A DNA stretch of 64,000 nucleotides from Phorcus lineatus (taxonomy: Eukaryota; Mollusca; Gastropoda; Trochida; Trochidae), in assembly GCA_921293015.1 (NCBI GenBank), contig OV121082.1:27837117-27901116 (forward strand), read 5' to 3'. The notes under the pieces are model-generated. The model ran no database searches. It worked only from the letters and a program-made list of their open reading frames with translations, and was not told the DNA's origin. Shown piece after piece: positions 20,794 to 33,169 of the stretch. Both the position numbers and the translations under genes were made by a program. The stretch's first letter is position 1; each line of letters begins with the position of its first letter.

Positions 20794-22986
20794 GAGTGAA
20801 ACCGTTGTCCATCATTTTTACGTCGTAAACTGATCATTAACCACAACGGTTCCGCTTAAATGAGCAAGGTAAAACAATGCAGCAATGGTTTTGCTTTACA
20901 CTACTGGGTGAGCTGAGAAGTTAATCATCTACTGTTAAGGTATAATTTGTAAACAAAACATCCTTCTCACCATTATTTTTGTTGTTGTAGCTATTTGGTC
21001 AAATAAAAAAATGTCGAAAAAGATCTGCAAAAATACTTTGTTCAAAATATTCCTATATTAATATTCAAATTTTCAGGGAAGTATTTTCTACCATGGGACA
21101 TGAATAAAATCTTAGGAAGTTTATTGTTTAAAAAGAATCTAAGAATATACTTGTTTTATTGAATTATGAAATATTGTACATACATTCATGAGCTGTTTAG
21201 ATTGTTAAGAGTTTAAGTCATACCATGAAAAGGGAATACTTTATTTTCAAATATAATTTTCTTTACATTTACTGTTAATACATCCCAGTTTCCTAATATA
21301 GATTATTGCTTCATATATGATTTATTATTAGATTCAATTTACATAATATGATCATTTATGTTGAAATCAAAGTTATTTCTTGATAGTCTGAGTGTATGTG
21401 AATGGAATATATTTTAAAACAAAGTCATTGCATGATTGATTGAATATTTGAAAGTTTATAGTTGGTAGTTTCCAGTTGATATGATCATGCATAATTTGAG
21501 GTTTTACAACTTAACCATTTGTATGTTCAATGAAACTTAATTCATTTTAAGTTGTGAAAAGTTTATTGTATACAGGGTCTGTATTCAATAGGTGTATCTA
21601 ATTGATGCACTACAAATTATAGGAAATAATTAGCATGTTAAAATGCAAAATATGATAAAAAAAAGAAGTTATAAATGAATAGTCATTCCATGCATATATT
21701 TGAATTGGATTTTAAGAGTTAGATAACACAGAGAAGAAATGAACACAATATCTCGCAACTGGCACATAAGTATAAAACGTCATTGGCTACATAGATTATG
21801 ATGGGTTGAACTTTCATTTTAGTAGGGGACCAATGAATAGAGGGGAGAAAATCCACCCATTGTCCATGGCTGTAAACAGTTTTGTTAATTGCTACCTTAA
21901 TAGGTTCATGACTTCATGGATCATTAAGTTGTTAAAATGTTTGTACAGTAAGTTGTTTAATAGATGTTATTCAAAATGTTTAATTCATGTTGTAATTCAT
22001 AGAGCCATATTGATATCTTATCAAATTCTTATTAAGGATTTTTTTCTCAAGACTTATTTATTTCAACTTTTATATCCATGTACATTTGTACATAGATACT
22101 TTTTTCATAAACAGGCTGTCTGTATGTTTAGATGTTTAGTTGCTTAGTATCTAACATCATGTACAAAAGGTTAAATTGTTATATTAGGTTATGATCAGAG
22201 AGTATCCTTGGTTAATTTCACATTCAACTTATGTTATTAAATTGAGATTAATAGCAAATATAGGAAACATTGATCTGTAAAATAAAATTTTACAAGGTAT
22301 TGTTCTCTCAATATTCCATCTGCTTGATATTCAAAGTACACACCTAGAGAGAATTGTCTTCAAATACACAAAACAATTGAATGCAGATGAATTGGTCATT
22401 CACTATTTTATTTATTTGATTTAAGACTTCAAATTTAACATATAAACAATCATTCCTGAAACATGTCTGGTTTCAACAAATTCATTTGCCTTTTAAATGA
22501 TTAATACATATAAACAAAGTCTTTAGGTTAGGTGACATCGTTGATAAAAATCTATTGGTTACAGTGATGGAGATGGGTGGAGCCTTCAATAAAGAAAATG
22601 ACCAATGAAATAAGGTTATAATAGGTATCCATTGTCTATAACAGTTTTATTGCTTTGACAGCTGAATCAATTTGTTGGTCATTAAGCTGTTAACAAGTTT
22701 GTTTGTTTAGTAAGGGACATCAGTTACCTAATTACATTTAATCAAGTTGTGTTTCCAGTTGAATTCAGAGGAAATACCTTGTACGTAACCTATTAGTTCA
22801 TAATTAATCACAATTAACATTTTAACGAGTTTAGTTGCTTACTAGTCACATTACCTAACAGTGCCTCTATAGATATTGATCACTCAATTATGTGTTATTT
22901 CAAACTGGAGACCAAAAGTGGTATTGGATCTCTTGCTAACGAAGTTGAAACACCAATCTAATCTCAATACCTTATATGAAACTTTA
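20794..22986. other. AT-rich non-coding DNA
   Basis: No gene supported. Segments near 21850-21970 and 22635-22730 share a worn similarity (CAGTTTT, GTCATTAAG, GTTGTTAA/GCTGTTAA, TAGTAAG), suggesting an old duplication. Confidence 0.3.
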
Positions 22987-23342
22987 AAAAGAAATTTATT
23001 TGAATTCCTTAAGTTTATTAGTTGATTGACTTTGGACAATTATTTTGGAAAAGGAAGTAAGGAAATATGATTATTTAACTGAATAGTCTATGTCCAGAAA
23101 ATTTGGATTGTTTGAATTTAATAGCCTGTTCGTCTTTATATCTTAAAGAATGCAGTTTGTTTAAAAAAGAAATTTATTTGAATTCCTTAAGTTTATTAGT
23201 TGATTGACTTTGGACAATTATTTTGGAAAAGGAAGTAAGGAAATATGATTATTTAACTGAATAGTCTATGTCCAGAAAATTTGGATTGTTTGAATTTAAT
23301 AGCCTGTTCGTCTTTATATCTTAAAGAATGCAGTTTGTTTAA
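22987..23342. repeat. 178-bp exact tandem duplication
   Basis: The block starting GAAATTTATTTGAATTCC at 22991 recurs at 23169 and stays identical through GCAGTTTGTTTAAAA. The copies abut, so it is a recent local duplication in AT-rich DNA without coding content. Confidence 0.95.
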
Positions 23343-24375
23343 AATTGTTTCATATTGTTTAGTTTTTCAAACATATTATTATTAAGGAATTATTTCTAGG
23401 TGTTGGAAGAAGTCATTTGCTCCATAGATTTCTAAATGCTTTTCAATTCTCTTTGATTTCAAATAATCTCATTTTGAATATGTCCAAATAATCTACATTA
23501 ATCATATAAAGGGAATATATCTCTTGCTTTTATAGATGACTGTACACCTTCAAAACATATAAGTTGAAAAATTCCCCTTAATCTAAATTCTTATCACATA
23601 TCAGATAAGTTGCAAATAAACTTGAAAAGTTCAATGTTGTTGAATATATCTAAGCTGATATGATTATACATTTTATGAATTTAACGGATATTTATGAATT
23701 CATCCATTTATTTTTTTCATTTCATCATTTCAAGGTAAGAATATGAATTTTTATCAAAATCCTTGACTCAAATTTATATCCATTACTCATTTCTTAAGAA
23801 GTTGTTGCCAAGAAATACCTTGGGTTTTTTTACGACACCACTTCTAAATGCCATTCAATGACTTGATCACAGTTTAAGGTCCTTTACACCATTCAGTACC
23901 TTCTGCCTCACACCTGATGAGGCTGGACATTATTATCCAATCAGAATGCCTGCAGTCTTAACCCCTTTGACTGACTGCAAGACCCAACATCCTGCCTGAC
24001 CTGTCACTAACGAGGAGCAATGGCTGCCATTAGAAAAAACAACTGATTCTTGATTATTAAAATCACAGTTGCCAACAGCATAGAAGGGATAATCTTCAGT
24101 TGCAAAAACAAAAGTAAGTAGACCATTACTGCTACATACACAGTATAACATCTTAACCTTATTGATCTTCCTTATATCATGAAAGAGCTGATAAAAAATC
24201 ATTGAAATGTTGGCTTCACAGTGAAAAAATTGATTTTTTTTTTCAAGTCCATTCCCTTAAATAGAATATGTACTGTTGACAGGTTAAGTTGTGTTTTATT
24301 AACACTGATTTGTAAAAGTGATAATTAGTTCCTTTTCTTTGATATTATTAAGCAAAGATGGCATTGTTTACATAG
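23343..24375. other. AT-rich non-coding DNA
   Basis: No gene supported. An 89-codon minus-strand frame at 23933-24202 has no recognisable motif. Confidence 0.3.
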
Positions 24376-25980
24376 GTGTGCACTGAACCATGACTGCTGT
24401 GAGAGGAGGAAAGTGGACAAGCCATTATATAACAGGAAACAGCTGGCACTGTAAGTATGTAGACCTAATTCTTCAATAAACATGCAGTGTATTTCTCAAC
24501 TGGTTAGATTAGGAATCGCATCAGAGGGTGCACTCCAATTTACAAATAGATAGTCTTGATTAATTGTAATTTCATTTTGTGAAAACACAGACAGACTGAT
24601 TGTCTAATATATGGTGTGGGAAAACTTGATACTATTTGCATATAACCTGAAATTGATAGTTGAAATTTGCAATCAATAATTGTTAGACAAATAAGTTGTT
24701 CCCAGTTTAAGTTTGATCACATGAATTTTCATTTGTTATCATTTCATAACATATGATTAGCATAACATAATTTGTATGTATTTATTTTAGTATGAAATTC
24801 ATTTGATAAAAATTAACACTCATAAATGTTAGTATTGCTGAACTTAAATGTATGTTAATATTTGTAATACAGGATTATTATACAAATTTTTAGAGCACTT
24901 TATATATTTATTCCTGATATTGAACTTGAAAAATGTTTTAATATAGGAAAAAGTTATCGCTGAACATTAAATTTAGAGTTTTCTGTAACTATCAAAGTTT
25001 TTACCAACCTTTGGAACAATTGTAAAACAATCACTTAATATTTATATAATTTCAAGTATGGTTTTCCTTGTATATGATAAATTCTATTCTTTTGATATCA
25101 TCATCATATCATTATTGGTTATTTGTACAAGTATTGAAAGTTGCAAATTATTGTTTCAGTGTGAACAATCAACACACATACATGGACACCTTTTGGCCTC
25201 ACAGGATATATGGTTGTTCAAGGTGAGAACTAATAAACCAATGTTTGAAAGATTTTTAAAGTTTGATTGATAATTCTGCTGCTTTTTTATACAGTCAGAC
25301 AAAACTAGTTTACTTCAGTGTCACAAATTAAACTAGTACAAAAAAACAACATGATATAGTATTATTTGAGTTTGTTTAACAACCACCCATTGTTTGGCAT
25401 ATGAGAAAAACAATAAAACATATACTTTATACAAGGGATCTTAAAAATATCTTTATACAGCCAACGATTTCTTTCAAGTTTCATTTATAAATGAACTCTA
25501 AGTCAGATATTTATCTTTTTCTATTCTCAATTTCTCAATAATATAACACAACAAAGGTAATGATAATTAGAAACTGTTTACAAGAAACAAAGTTTAATGA
25601 TAAAACATTTTAAAAACGTTGCTGTTACTAGTTTTGTGCTTAAGTGTTTGCTCGTTTATTCTTAAGGTGTTCACTGAACCAGAGAATACACAAAGCTGGC
25701 AAGATGAAGATTCACCGGGGGATTAAGAGACAGTAAGTACATTTAATTGTTACATAAACAAACAGATTGATAAGTGACTTATGATCAGTTGATTTACTGA
25801 TTGGAGCCACATATCAATTTATTTGTTAATTGCTTGATCTAATTGATTTCTATGTTAGGCATAAGAGTACAGTTATCCAATGTGAGATTGCCTTCTGAGA
25901 TGTTTTTACACTGTTTGGTGTCATTCTGGTTATAACAATCATTAAATTCTGTTTCAGAATGAAGACCAGTCAACAAGTCA
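24376..25980 (+). other. Candidate series of short spliced exons
   Basis: Four segments have consensus splice signals in the right order: 24376-24450 (acceptor ACATAG, donor GTAAGTAT), 25160-25222 (acceptor TTGTTTCAG, donor GTGAGAAC), 25667-25732 (acceptor TTCTTAAG, donor GTAAGTAC), and an exon opening at 25958 (acceptor TCTGTTTCAG). The first and third both begin GTGT(G/T)CACTGAACCA. No convincing joint reading frame was found, so a non-coding or 5'UTR transcript is as likely as a coding one. Chance occurrence in AT-rich DNA is possible. Confidence 0.3.
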
Positions 25981-26682
25981 TCAGATATCAACACAGTGAA
26001 AAGGATTTTTGTTTTGTTCAGTATTGTCTATTTACTTATTTAATGAAAAAATAATTATAGGCATTCCTAAACAATCACATACACATATAATTTTCATACA
26101 AATATAACTTTGTTAATAAAATTTTGTAGCATTGATAAAAGTTTTCAACTAAAATAAGTGATTTCTTGTAATTAAATTGCTGTGATGAATATTCCAATAG
26201 TCTTATCTCATAATTGTTCATTTATCAGCGATTTCATTCTTGATAAATATGTGTGTATAGTCTTACAATTAAATTTATAAATATTGTCTATGAAATGTTC
26301 ATGATATTTGGTAGAAGCAAAGACTGTTTCAAATATGTATATCCATTAAAATTTAAAACAACAGAATCATTATTACTGATTGACACATGTACTTCATCCT
26401 GAATATATTGTTATCTTCAATGAAATGGCTTCTTTTCTTTTTCTTCATTGTAATAAAAACTTGTTGCATATATGATGTTTCTTTTGAATCATTCCTGAAC
26501 CTTGATACATATATATATATTTTTGAAGTCTGATGTTAAAATATCCTTAAACCATTCTTGGACATTTAAGAAGAATCTAGAAGAAATCTATATTTAATAA
26601 GGAATTATTTTGTATCAAAGGATTAAAGCTAAGAGTAAAACTACAGTTGCATATGTAGTGTTACTTTTACTTCATGATAAGT

Positions 26683-26886
26683 GCAACCATTGTTGCATAG
26701 AGAGTAAAACCATTGCCGAACATTGGAGTGCAACCGTTACTGCATATAAGAATGCAACCATTGCTGCATATTAGAGTGCAACCGTTGCCGCATATAAGAA
26801 TGCAACCATTGCCGCATATAAGAATGCAACCGTTGCCGCATATTGGAGTGCAACCGTTCCCGAATATTAGAGTGCAACCGTTGTTG
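26683..26886. repeat. 27-bp minisatellite, about 7-8 units
   Basis: Units alternate between GTGCAACCGTTGCCGCATAT and AATGCAACCATTGCCGCATA types with 27-bp spacing. Since 27 is a multiple of three, both strands are open: the plus strand gives (HIRMQPLLP)-like and the minus strand (NGCILICG)-like 9-residue repeats. No evidence that either is translated. Confidence 0.9.
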
Positions 26887-27050
26887 TTCACTAATTTGCC
26901 TAATGAGCCGCACCGGTCTTGCCCGCTAATTTGCATGGTAAATTCAAATTTTCAGCCGCGCCATTGTCGCAATGTTTAACGAGACCAGTGCTGCAACAGT
27001 TTTGCTACTGCCTGTTTTTTTTGTAAGGGTTTGCAGAAAATTATGTTTCA

Positions 27051-28499
27051 GCATCGAATTCGATGCACGACTATTGTGGAAATATGTTAAACACTTGTGA
27101 TACACTAAACCTAAACAAATTGGAACAAACGGATTTTGTATCGATCTTAGACATGTCCACTCAAACCCAACTAAACGTAAATATTCAACAAGATGTTTCG
27201 ACACAAACTGATACGAGTACAGCAGACAGTGAAGTCAAGCTGCCAAAGATGAAAGACGTTGGTATTCAGTATAATAAACCGGTGTTAACTTTTGAAGATG
27301 CAGCAGATAGTGAAAAATTTTGTTTTTACACAGGTGTGTCAAATGACATTTGACAAATGGATAGACTATCTTAGCATTAAACTTTCATTTCTTACCACTT
27401 GGCCTTCTAGAAATGTTATAAGAAAGACAATGCCTGTAAAATTCAAGAGGTACTCTAACACACGAGTGGTTATAGATTGCACTGAGATATTTACTGAAAC
27501 ACCACAGTCACTCGCAAACAGATCTCTACTTTATTCTCACTACAAGTCACACATGACCGACCTACAAGGCATTGGTAAGAATAAGTCCATCTGGAATTAT
27601 AACTTTTGTGACAGATCTTTGGTGTGGTAGCATAAGTAACAAGCAATTTACTAAACAAAGTGGTATTTTAGATTTAAGTGAACCTGGTGATGCAATTATG
27701 GCAGTGTTACGAGTGGCGAACCAGACATAACAAAAAGATGGGTAAGACACAACAAGTAAAATATATACAGATTTAATTACAAATAAAATATGAATATAAA
27801 GTTACAGATTGTTTGGCATTCTAACAAAATATCACAGCACAGAAATATATCTATAAACGTCTTACATTTCATAGTCCAAGAATATCAGGTAAATCCAAAA
27901 GCTGACATGGCTAGAATATAACATTGTCATACAGGCCGACATGGCTAAACTCCCGACATGGAAAACACTTCAACAGCACACACTGTCCAATTGTGATATA
28001 AAAGTTGACTGCCTATACACTTGCAATTAGGCTATCTTAAATGTGTAGTGAAGCTTGTAGTGAATAGTATTATATAAGATAAAGCTGACCATAGCCATTC
28101 ATTAAAGATTGTAACGTAAGCTAATAAGATTGATTGCATTGTTTAAAACTGAGCTGGGTACAAGCTACATGTAAAAGGTAAAAGCTATTGACTGGGTATA
28201 TGTGAACTCAAGAAAATATACTAATGGTATGGTGATACATATTATTTGATAAAAATAGATGATACTCATAACAGGCAGATAAGGGTTTTCTAATCTCGGA
28301 CTTGACTACACCAAAAGACTTGAAACTGATCATTCTCCCATTTAAAAGAGCTCAAAGGAGATTTTTCAGGCGAGAAATCAAAGAAACAAGACACATAGCT
28401 AACCTGCACATGTATATTGAAATGGCAATGAAGAGAATTAAAACATTTTGTGTCCTCCAGGGTGTTATCCCAATCACATTATCACATAAAGTTTCATAG
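27051..28499 (+). pseudogene. THAP-type DDE_4 transposase, interrupted by a solo LTR
   Basis: An acceptor TATGTTTCAG precedes position 27051. The first frame (27063-27353) has two STQT motifs (MSTQTQ, VSTQTD) and ends TFEDAADSEKFCFYTGV, a signature before the helix-turn-helix. An internal deletion joins this to DKWIDYLSIKLSFL, then NTRVVIDCTEIFTETPQS (first catalytic Asp) and YSHYKSHMT. A shifted frame gives DLWCGSISNKQ (second Asp region) and GDAIMA. The LTR at 27705-28273 splits this from ADKGFLISDLTTPKDL, and the frame then runs to LQGVIPITLSHKVS and a stop. The order matches DDE_4 transposases of ISL2EU/PIF-like elements. Deletion, frameshifts and the LTR make it inactive. Confidence 0.8.
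27705..28273. mobile_element. Solo LTR, 569 bp, with 5-bp target duplication
   Basis: Starts TGTTACGAGT and ends ACTCATAACA (TG...CA with short inverted ends). GGCAG flanks both sides (27700-27704 and 28274-28278). Removing it with one GGCAG restores the transposase frame across the junction. No internal retrotransposon sequence remains, so it is the product of LTR-LTR recombination. The start resembles Ty3-type LTRs, but the superfamily cannot be proven without pol. Confidence 0.85.
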
Positions 28500-28925
28500 A
28501 TATGGAAAATATGTGTACACTTATCTAATCTACAGCCACCTCTTGTACCACTTAAAAGTTGATACTACAATTTGATAAATCTCAGTGTGAATATTTATAT
28601 GTGAATTTAGAAACAATCCATGTGAGAGTTCTCAGGTCTTTTGCCTTGAATAAATATAATGTTTACCATACTTTTTTCTTCTTATTGTTCAATTTGTAAC
28701 ACAATTAAAAAAGATGAAAGTCTTTAAAATTATTCATAGTTTAATAGTTTAGAAATTTGAAATATTGTTATTGAACTCAATTATACACATCGCTAAGCAT
28801 CCTTAAGTCAAAGGTTCGCCGTTGAAATAGATAGATCATTTGGATGCATGGCCACACCCTTGAAAATATCACATAATCTTCATCAACTCATTAATTGTTT
28901 AATTGAATACGGTATTTAAGAAGTC

Positions 28926-30699
28926 CTATTTCATGTACAAAGCTTTACCACATATAACACGCCTCTCTGGTAAAACAGCCCAAAAATAGAACTTTGAAAG
29001 TTTTTCCTGACAAAATGTCCAAAAGTCAACATCTAATGTTATTCTCTCAACACGACAATCTTTCAGTGTCCATACAAAGAAATCACACCACTGTGTTTTG
29101 GAAATTGCCATCAAGCCTTGAACTTGGTAATAATATGAACTTCCATGTTTAAGGGATAATGTCCTTTATTACATGTACTAAAGAAAGTAGGGTCCTTGGC
29201 AGCATCGAACACAGATTTCATCCTATGCGTGTAAGGACACTTAATTTCTAAAATACCATTGCTGCTCCCTTCACGTACAAGAGCATCAGGGCTGGCCACC
29301 AAATAGGGATAGTCTTTGTTCACTAACAGTCCACAAGTACTGACACTTGTTTCAGTATCAGGGTATTGCCACTTGAGTATAGAGGTATATTTCCTACGAG
29401 CGGCAGGTTCATGATCACTTCCCCATTTTGTTTGCTTCGATGTAAAGAATGAGTAACCCATCACGGTCTTCAAAGTACTCTCTGGAGCAGTTGAAGGTTA
29501 AAGTTTACAAAACAGGTCAAAGTTAGATGCTGTAACTCTGTCTTTGCGTTCAGCAATCCATGTTTCATTTTTTGGCTTGACCACGGGTACATTTTTCGAT
29601 CAGTCTACAATCGCCTTCAGTGAGGGACATTTTCCTGAATTCTTCTTCGAAGTGCTTAACACACTTGTCACTTGATAGATCACACAAATCAGCATAATTA
29701 AAATCAACAGAGAGTTATAAAGGTAAAGACTGCTCATCAGGATCAGGTAGACTGTCAACAAAGGAATCCTGTGTGAGCAACCAAGAAGAAGTGTGATGGG
29801 ATCCATCAGCTTTCTTGCAAACACTTCATGGTTGACTGCCTCGATATGTTGACTGTCTTCCTTCAGTAATTTCTTAAAATGATTCTTATCAGATTCCTCA
29901 TGAAGATCCTCAAACTTGTGTTTCTTGAATACCTTTTGTTTTTGCTACTGTGATGTCAACCAATGCGTACAGTAAAGCTGCAACATGGTTACATGATTCT
30001 CCCTCTCTAAAAAATGGTAAATGTCCATTTACTTCATACTCATTGCATTTATAATGCAAATTTCATATGATTTATATTATATATCTATATTATATTTTAT
30101 GTTAAAAGTTTTGTTTTTTTAAAACTGTTTATTAAAAAAATTAATCATGAGTTTTAGTAAATAAAAGATACAATCTGATCTGATTCAGTAAGCAAAGCCA
30201 AGCTAATGTTAATATGAAAGATTTCTCACCCTGCTGTGCAGTCATACAAGGCTGAGTGAACGTGTCTGGTGACCTTCTAAAGGCAAACCCACACATTGTA
30301 GTCACGACTTTTGTTTGATGGAAGAGATAGGATAACCATGGCTTTGATAAAACATTGTGAACAATCTTTATGAATCTCGTGATAAGCCACGCTGTGAACA
30401 TGTTGGTCCATGTAAAACACCTTTGCCTTTAACTGACGTGTTGCAAGATTCTGGTCGTGATCCAAAGTACGTTTCTTACTCAAGACAAGATAATTGTATA
30501 AATTGTTTTTCGACACGCTTGGCATAGGCTCTTTGTTGCTTGTCCAACCATGTTTCAAAGAATTTGGTTCAGGCAAAGTTTCACCTAACGGGGACACGAG
30601 GCGCTCTAGCTGTCTTTTTATAGTTTGTTCAATGTCAGCAGCATTCAAACATTCACGGGCGACAGAATACACGTTATCATTTGCTGTAAGGAATCTCAA
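28926..30699 (-). pseudogene. SWIM zinc-finger plus YqaJ-type nuclease, two exons
   Basis: Exon 1 (30230-30699, minus) carries VHSVAYHEIHKDCSQCF and VWVCL, then a single in-frame TAG, then HVHSALYDCTAG. A GTGAGA donor at 30229 and a TTTTTTAG acceptor at 30007 splice it to GESCNHVAALLYALVD, completing a CxC...CxH SWIM motif in phase. Exon 2 continues with frameshifts to WIAERKDRVTASNFDLF, GSDHEPAARRKY, LVASPDALV and LEIKCPY. This is the PD-(D/E)xK nuclease core of YqaJ/lambda-exonuclease-like proteins. The C-terminal part is QWCDFFVWT and LPERRV. It lies convergent with the DDE_4 gene. YqaJ proteins accompany transposase in ISL2EU elements. The 5' end is cut by the adjacent LINE. Confidence 0.75.
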
Positions 30700-30914
30700 A
30701 CCACAGGCTCTCGATATTAATTCATTTTTCTTCCCAGAAACATTCCCATTCCAGCTTTGCTCGCCGACTGGACAACACCTCTCGCCTGCTGTATGCTCTG
30801 CTGCTCTCCTGCTCCCCGGATCACCCAGCCAAAGGACTCCACCCGGATTCCTACTGCCTACCTTCAGTTAAGTCCCTTTCTTCTCCTCTACATTCGTCTA
30901 AACTCTCCGAGGCA

Positions 30915-31514
30915 ATGGACTCACCTATAACTACAAATACAACCACATCTCTAAACTGCACCACATCAGCATCCATATTCTCCGAAACATCCATGTTTCG
31001 CACACCCAACACACCCAAACACCAAAATCACTTCTTTAACACCTTAGGCTTTCAGGCACAAATCGGGCTTACGGCATCCGAACATAAGCGTAAAAACCCA
31101 GCTTCTGGGCAAAATTCTACTTCATTTTCCTACGGCCAAAACTCTCCTTATCTACCAAATAAGGATCCCGTAGTAGATCCAACTCATGATTTTCAAAATT
31201 CGGCCAAAAAATGTGCGCGTTCATCTTCAAACACCAACACTACATCCAACACTTCTCAAAACAACTCACCACAACACTCACCCTCTACAAACACAGCAAC
31301 ACTTCAAAAAGCAGTACAAACAACCAACCACATACCCAAGCACCCACTGCAAACAACCAATCACCCAACACAAACACGCAAACACCTCCCACTCACGCCA
31401 CAAATCACAACTCGCACAACACTCGCACGCATGACATGCACCACTCAAACACCAAAAACAACACCGCAAACAATACACGTCCCCAAGGCAACCCACTACA
31501 TGACATCGCATTAA
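30915..31514 (+). CDS. LINE ORF1 (gag-like), N-terminal low-complexity part
   Basis: The frame opens with an ATG (MDSPITTNTTTSLN) and is dominated by Thr, Asn, Ser, Gln and Pro, typical of the disordered N-terminus of ORF1 proteins. It ends shortly before a region (31515-31970) where the gag core should be. There, shifted frames and stops are seen. ORF1 would bind RNA and form the RNP with ORF2. Two other frames across the same stretch are composition artefacts. Confidence 0.55.
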   Translation: MDSPITTNTTTSLNCTTSASIFSETSMFRTPNTPKHQNHFFNTLGFQAQIGLTASEHKRKNPASGQNSTSFSYGQNSPYLPNKDPVVDPTHDFQNSAKKCARSSSNTNTTSNTSQNNSPQHSPSTNTATLQKAVQTTNHIPKHPLQTTNHPTQTRKHLPLTPQITTRTTLARMTCTTQTPKTTPQTIHVPKATHYMTSH

Positions 31515-31973
31515 ACTCCTACATATTCCCTGCTGCTGTAGGACAGCACTTATCTGCAGTGCTCAGCCATGCTCTATCCTACACAGCAGGGGATATACTT
31601 ACACACGCCTAAAGGAAAGCAGCAAAGGCTACCTCATTACATTCAAAAACCAACACATTGCAAACGTATGCACATCTACACTACATACCATTGCAGGCAC
31701 CGCAGTTAAGTACTAAACTCCACTTTGGTTCACGGAGTCTCTCTGGGTTATAAGTTTCTCATCAAAAGAGAACAATCTCCAACAGTACCTCGAAAAGGCC
31801 AATTCCGTAAGTCAACCGCAAGTTATCTTCGCTGAACGCATCACTTAAACTATGGCCTCGGGTACTTAAATACCCCAAAAGTTATCTTAACATTCAACAC
31901 ATGTAATTTACCAACCAGCATCTTCAGCGCCAGCTCACGCCTAGTTTAGGCTGTCGACAGAAGTCCCACAGTT

Positions 31974-32438
31974 TGCACAAACTGTTTGATGTACAAATCT
32001 CACTCTACACAACAATGCAGGGGTAAAAAGAGGTGCAGGACTTGCGGCATGCAGGACTGTAACGGGCCGGATGAAAATCCGGACTGTAGCAGACACTGCA
32101 TACATTGCAACTCTTCCGCCCATCCCTCCCTCCATTACTCCTGCCCGACATATAAACAACACAAGCAACTCGCAAACCCTCATAAACAATACACACAGCG
32201 CAACAAACAACAACCTACACAACACACATGCCAACACGCTCCCCAACCCCAGCCCACTCCTACCGCCACCCCCCTCACCCCCCCTCCTACCCGTCCCCAC
32301 ACCCGGCTCATTCCTCCTCCACCTCTTGCAACTCACATACCCGCACTAACCGCCCTCTCTTCACCTCCTCCCTACCATCGCCACAACCTAACCTGGGAGC
32401 CAATTTCTTCGACAACCAACCCCCTCTCACTAACCTAA
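31974..32438 (+). pseudogene. LINE ORF1 C-terminus with three zinc knuckles and Pro-rich tail
   Basis: The frame gives CTNCLMYKSHSTQQC (CCHC), then CRTCGMQDC...C, then CIHCNSSAHPSLHYSC. Three knuckles in a row are usual for ORF1 of I/R1/Jockey-type LINEs. A Pro/Thr/His-rich tail follows, reaching into about 1 kb of nearly G-free sequence up to ORF2. A frameshift separates it from the N-terminal part. Confidence 0.75.
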
Positions 32439-33169
32439 CCCATAACCAAATAGAGTCTAAGGACACAGGAAAACATCCCGCTAACCGCCCTCTCCCCCAC
32501 ATTCCCCATCCAACCACACAGCATGAACCCTCCGCCACCATAACCACCTCTTTCCCCACTGACACCAACCTCCACCACCACCTCCCAGCATGATGCCGCT
32601 ACCACTTCCCTTCCCACTGACACTGTCCCCCCTACCACACCCCGCTAACACCCAACCCACCCCTCCCAACACCACCCAGCATGAACCCCCTAATACCACT
32701 CTCCATCTGGCACCTCCATCCCCTCCACCTCCCAGTCCTCTATGCACCAAACTAACAATCCCTCCAAATCTCCCACTCTATTCCATCCCCCCCTGCCCCA
32801 AACCTCCCAAGCTAACTTTAACTTCCCCCAAGCCCCATCCCAAACCCGCCATAAATGTACATACCCACCCCATACCCAACCCTCCCAAACCATCCCCCAG
32901 GCAACCCTACACACACTATACTCACTCTCATCACAGCAATAGCCACAACACCCGACATCACGGCCAAGAAAATACACACCATGGCTTCCAAAGCCAACCT
33001 CACTAAAATCAACTACACTGCATTCTCCATCACAGTAAACAAACTTAAAAAAATCTAAAAACTACATACTACATACACACCTATTAATATTCTATTTCCA
33101 TAAACCAACCATTCAGCACAAAATAATTTTTATTATTTTTTCCATATTCTACCTATTCCTTCTTATTTC

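Larger units (their letters stand above)
27051..30715. mobile_element. ISL2EU-like two-gene DNA transposon remnant
   Basis: A plus-strand DDE_4 transposase and a minus-strand SWIM-YqaJ gene end 427 bp apart, tail to tail. To my knowledge this pairing is characteristic of ISL2EU elements. TIRs were not found: the right end is overrun by a LINE at about 30716, and the left end may extend to the THAP remnant at 19784. Between the genes (28500-28925) there is only AT-rich DNA. Confidence 0.5.

Noticed and set aside
21806..22147. 113-codon plus-strand frame in AT-rich DNA
   Set aside because: Composition-driven (Phe, Leu, Ile, Tyr), no motif, and the region is a worn duplication.
26683..26886. 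CRISPR-like array
   Set aside because: The 27-bp units have no unique spacers; it is a head-to-tail minisatellite in a eukaryotic context.
31278..33012. Several minus-strand frames rich in Gly, Cys, Trp and Val
   Set aside because: Antisense shadows of the A/C-rich LINE ORF1 region; composition alone keeps them open.
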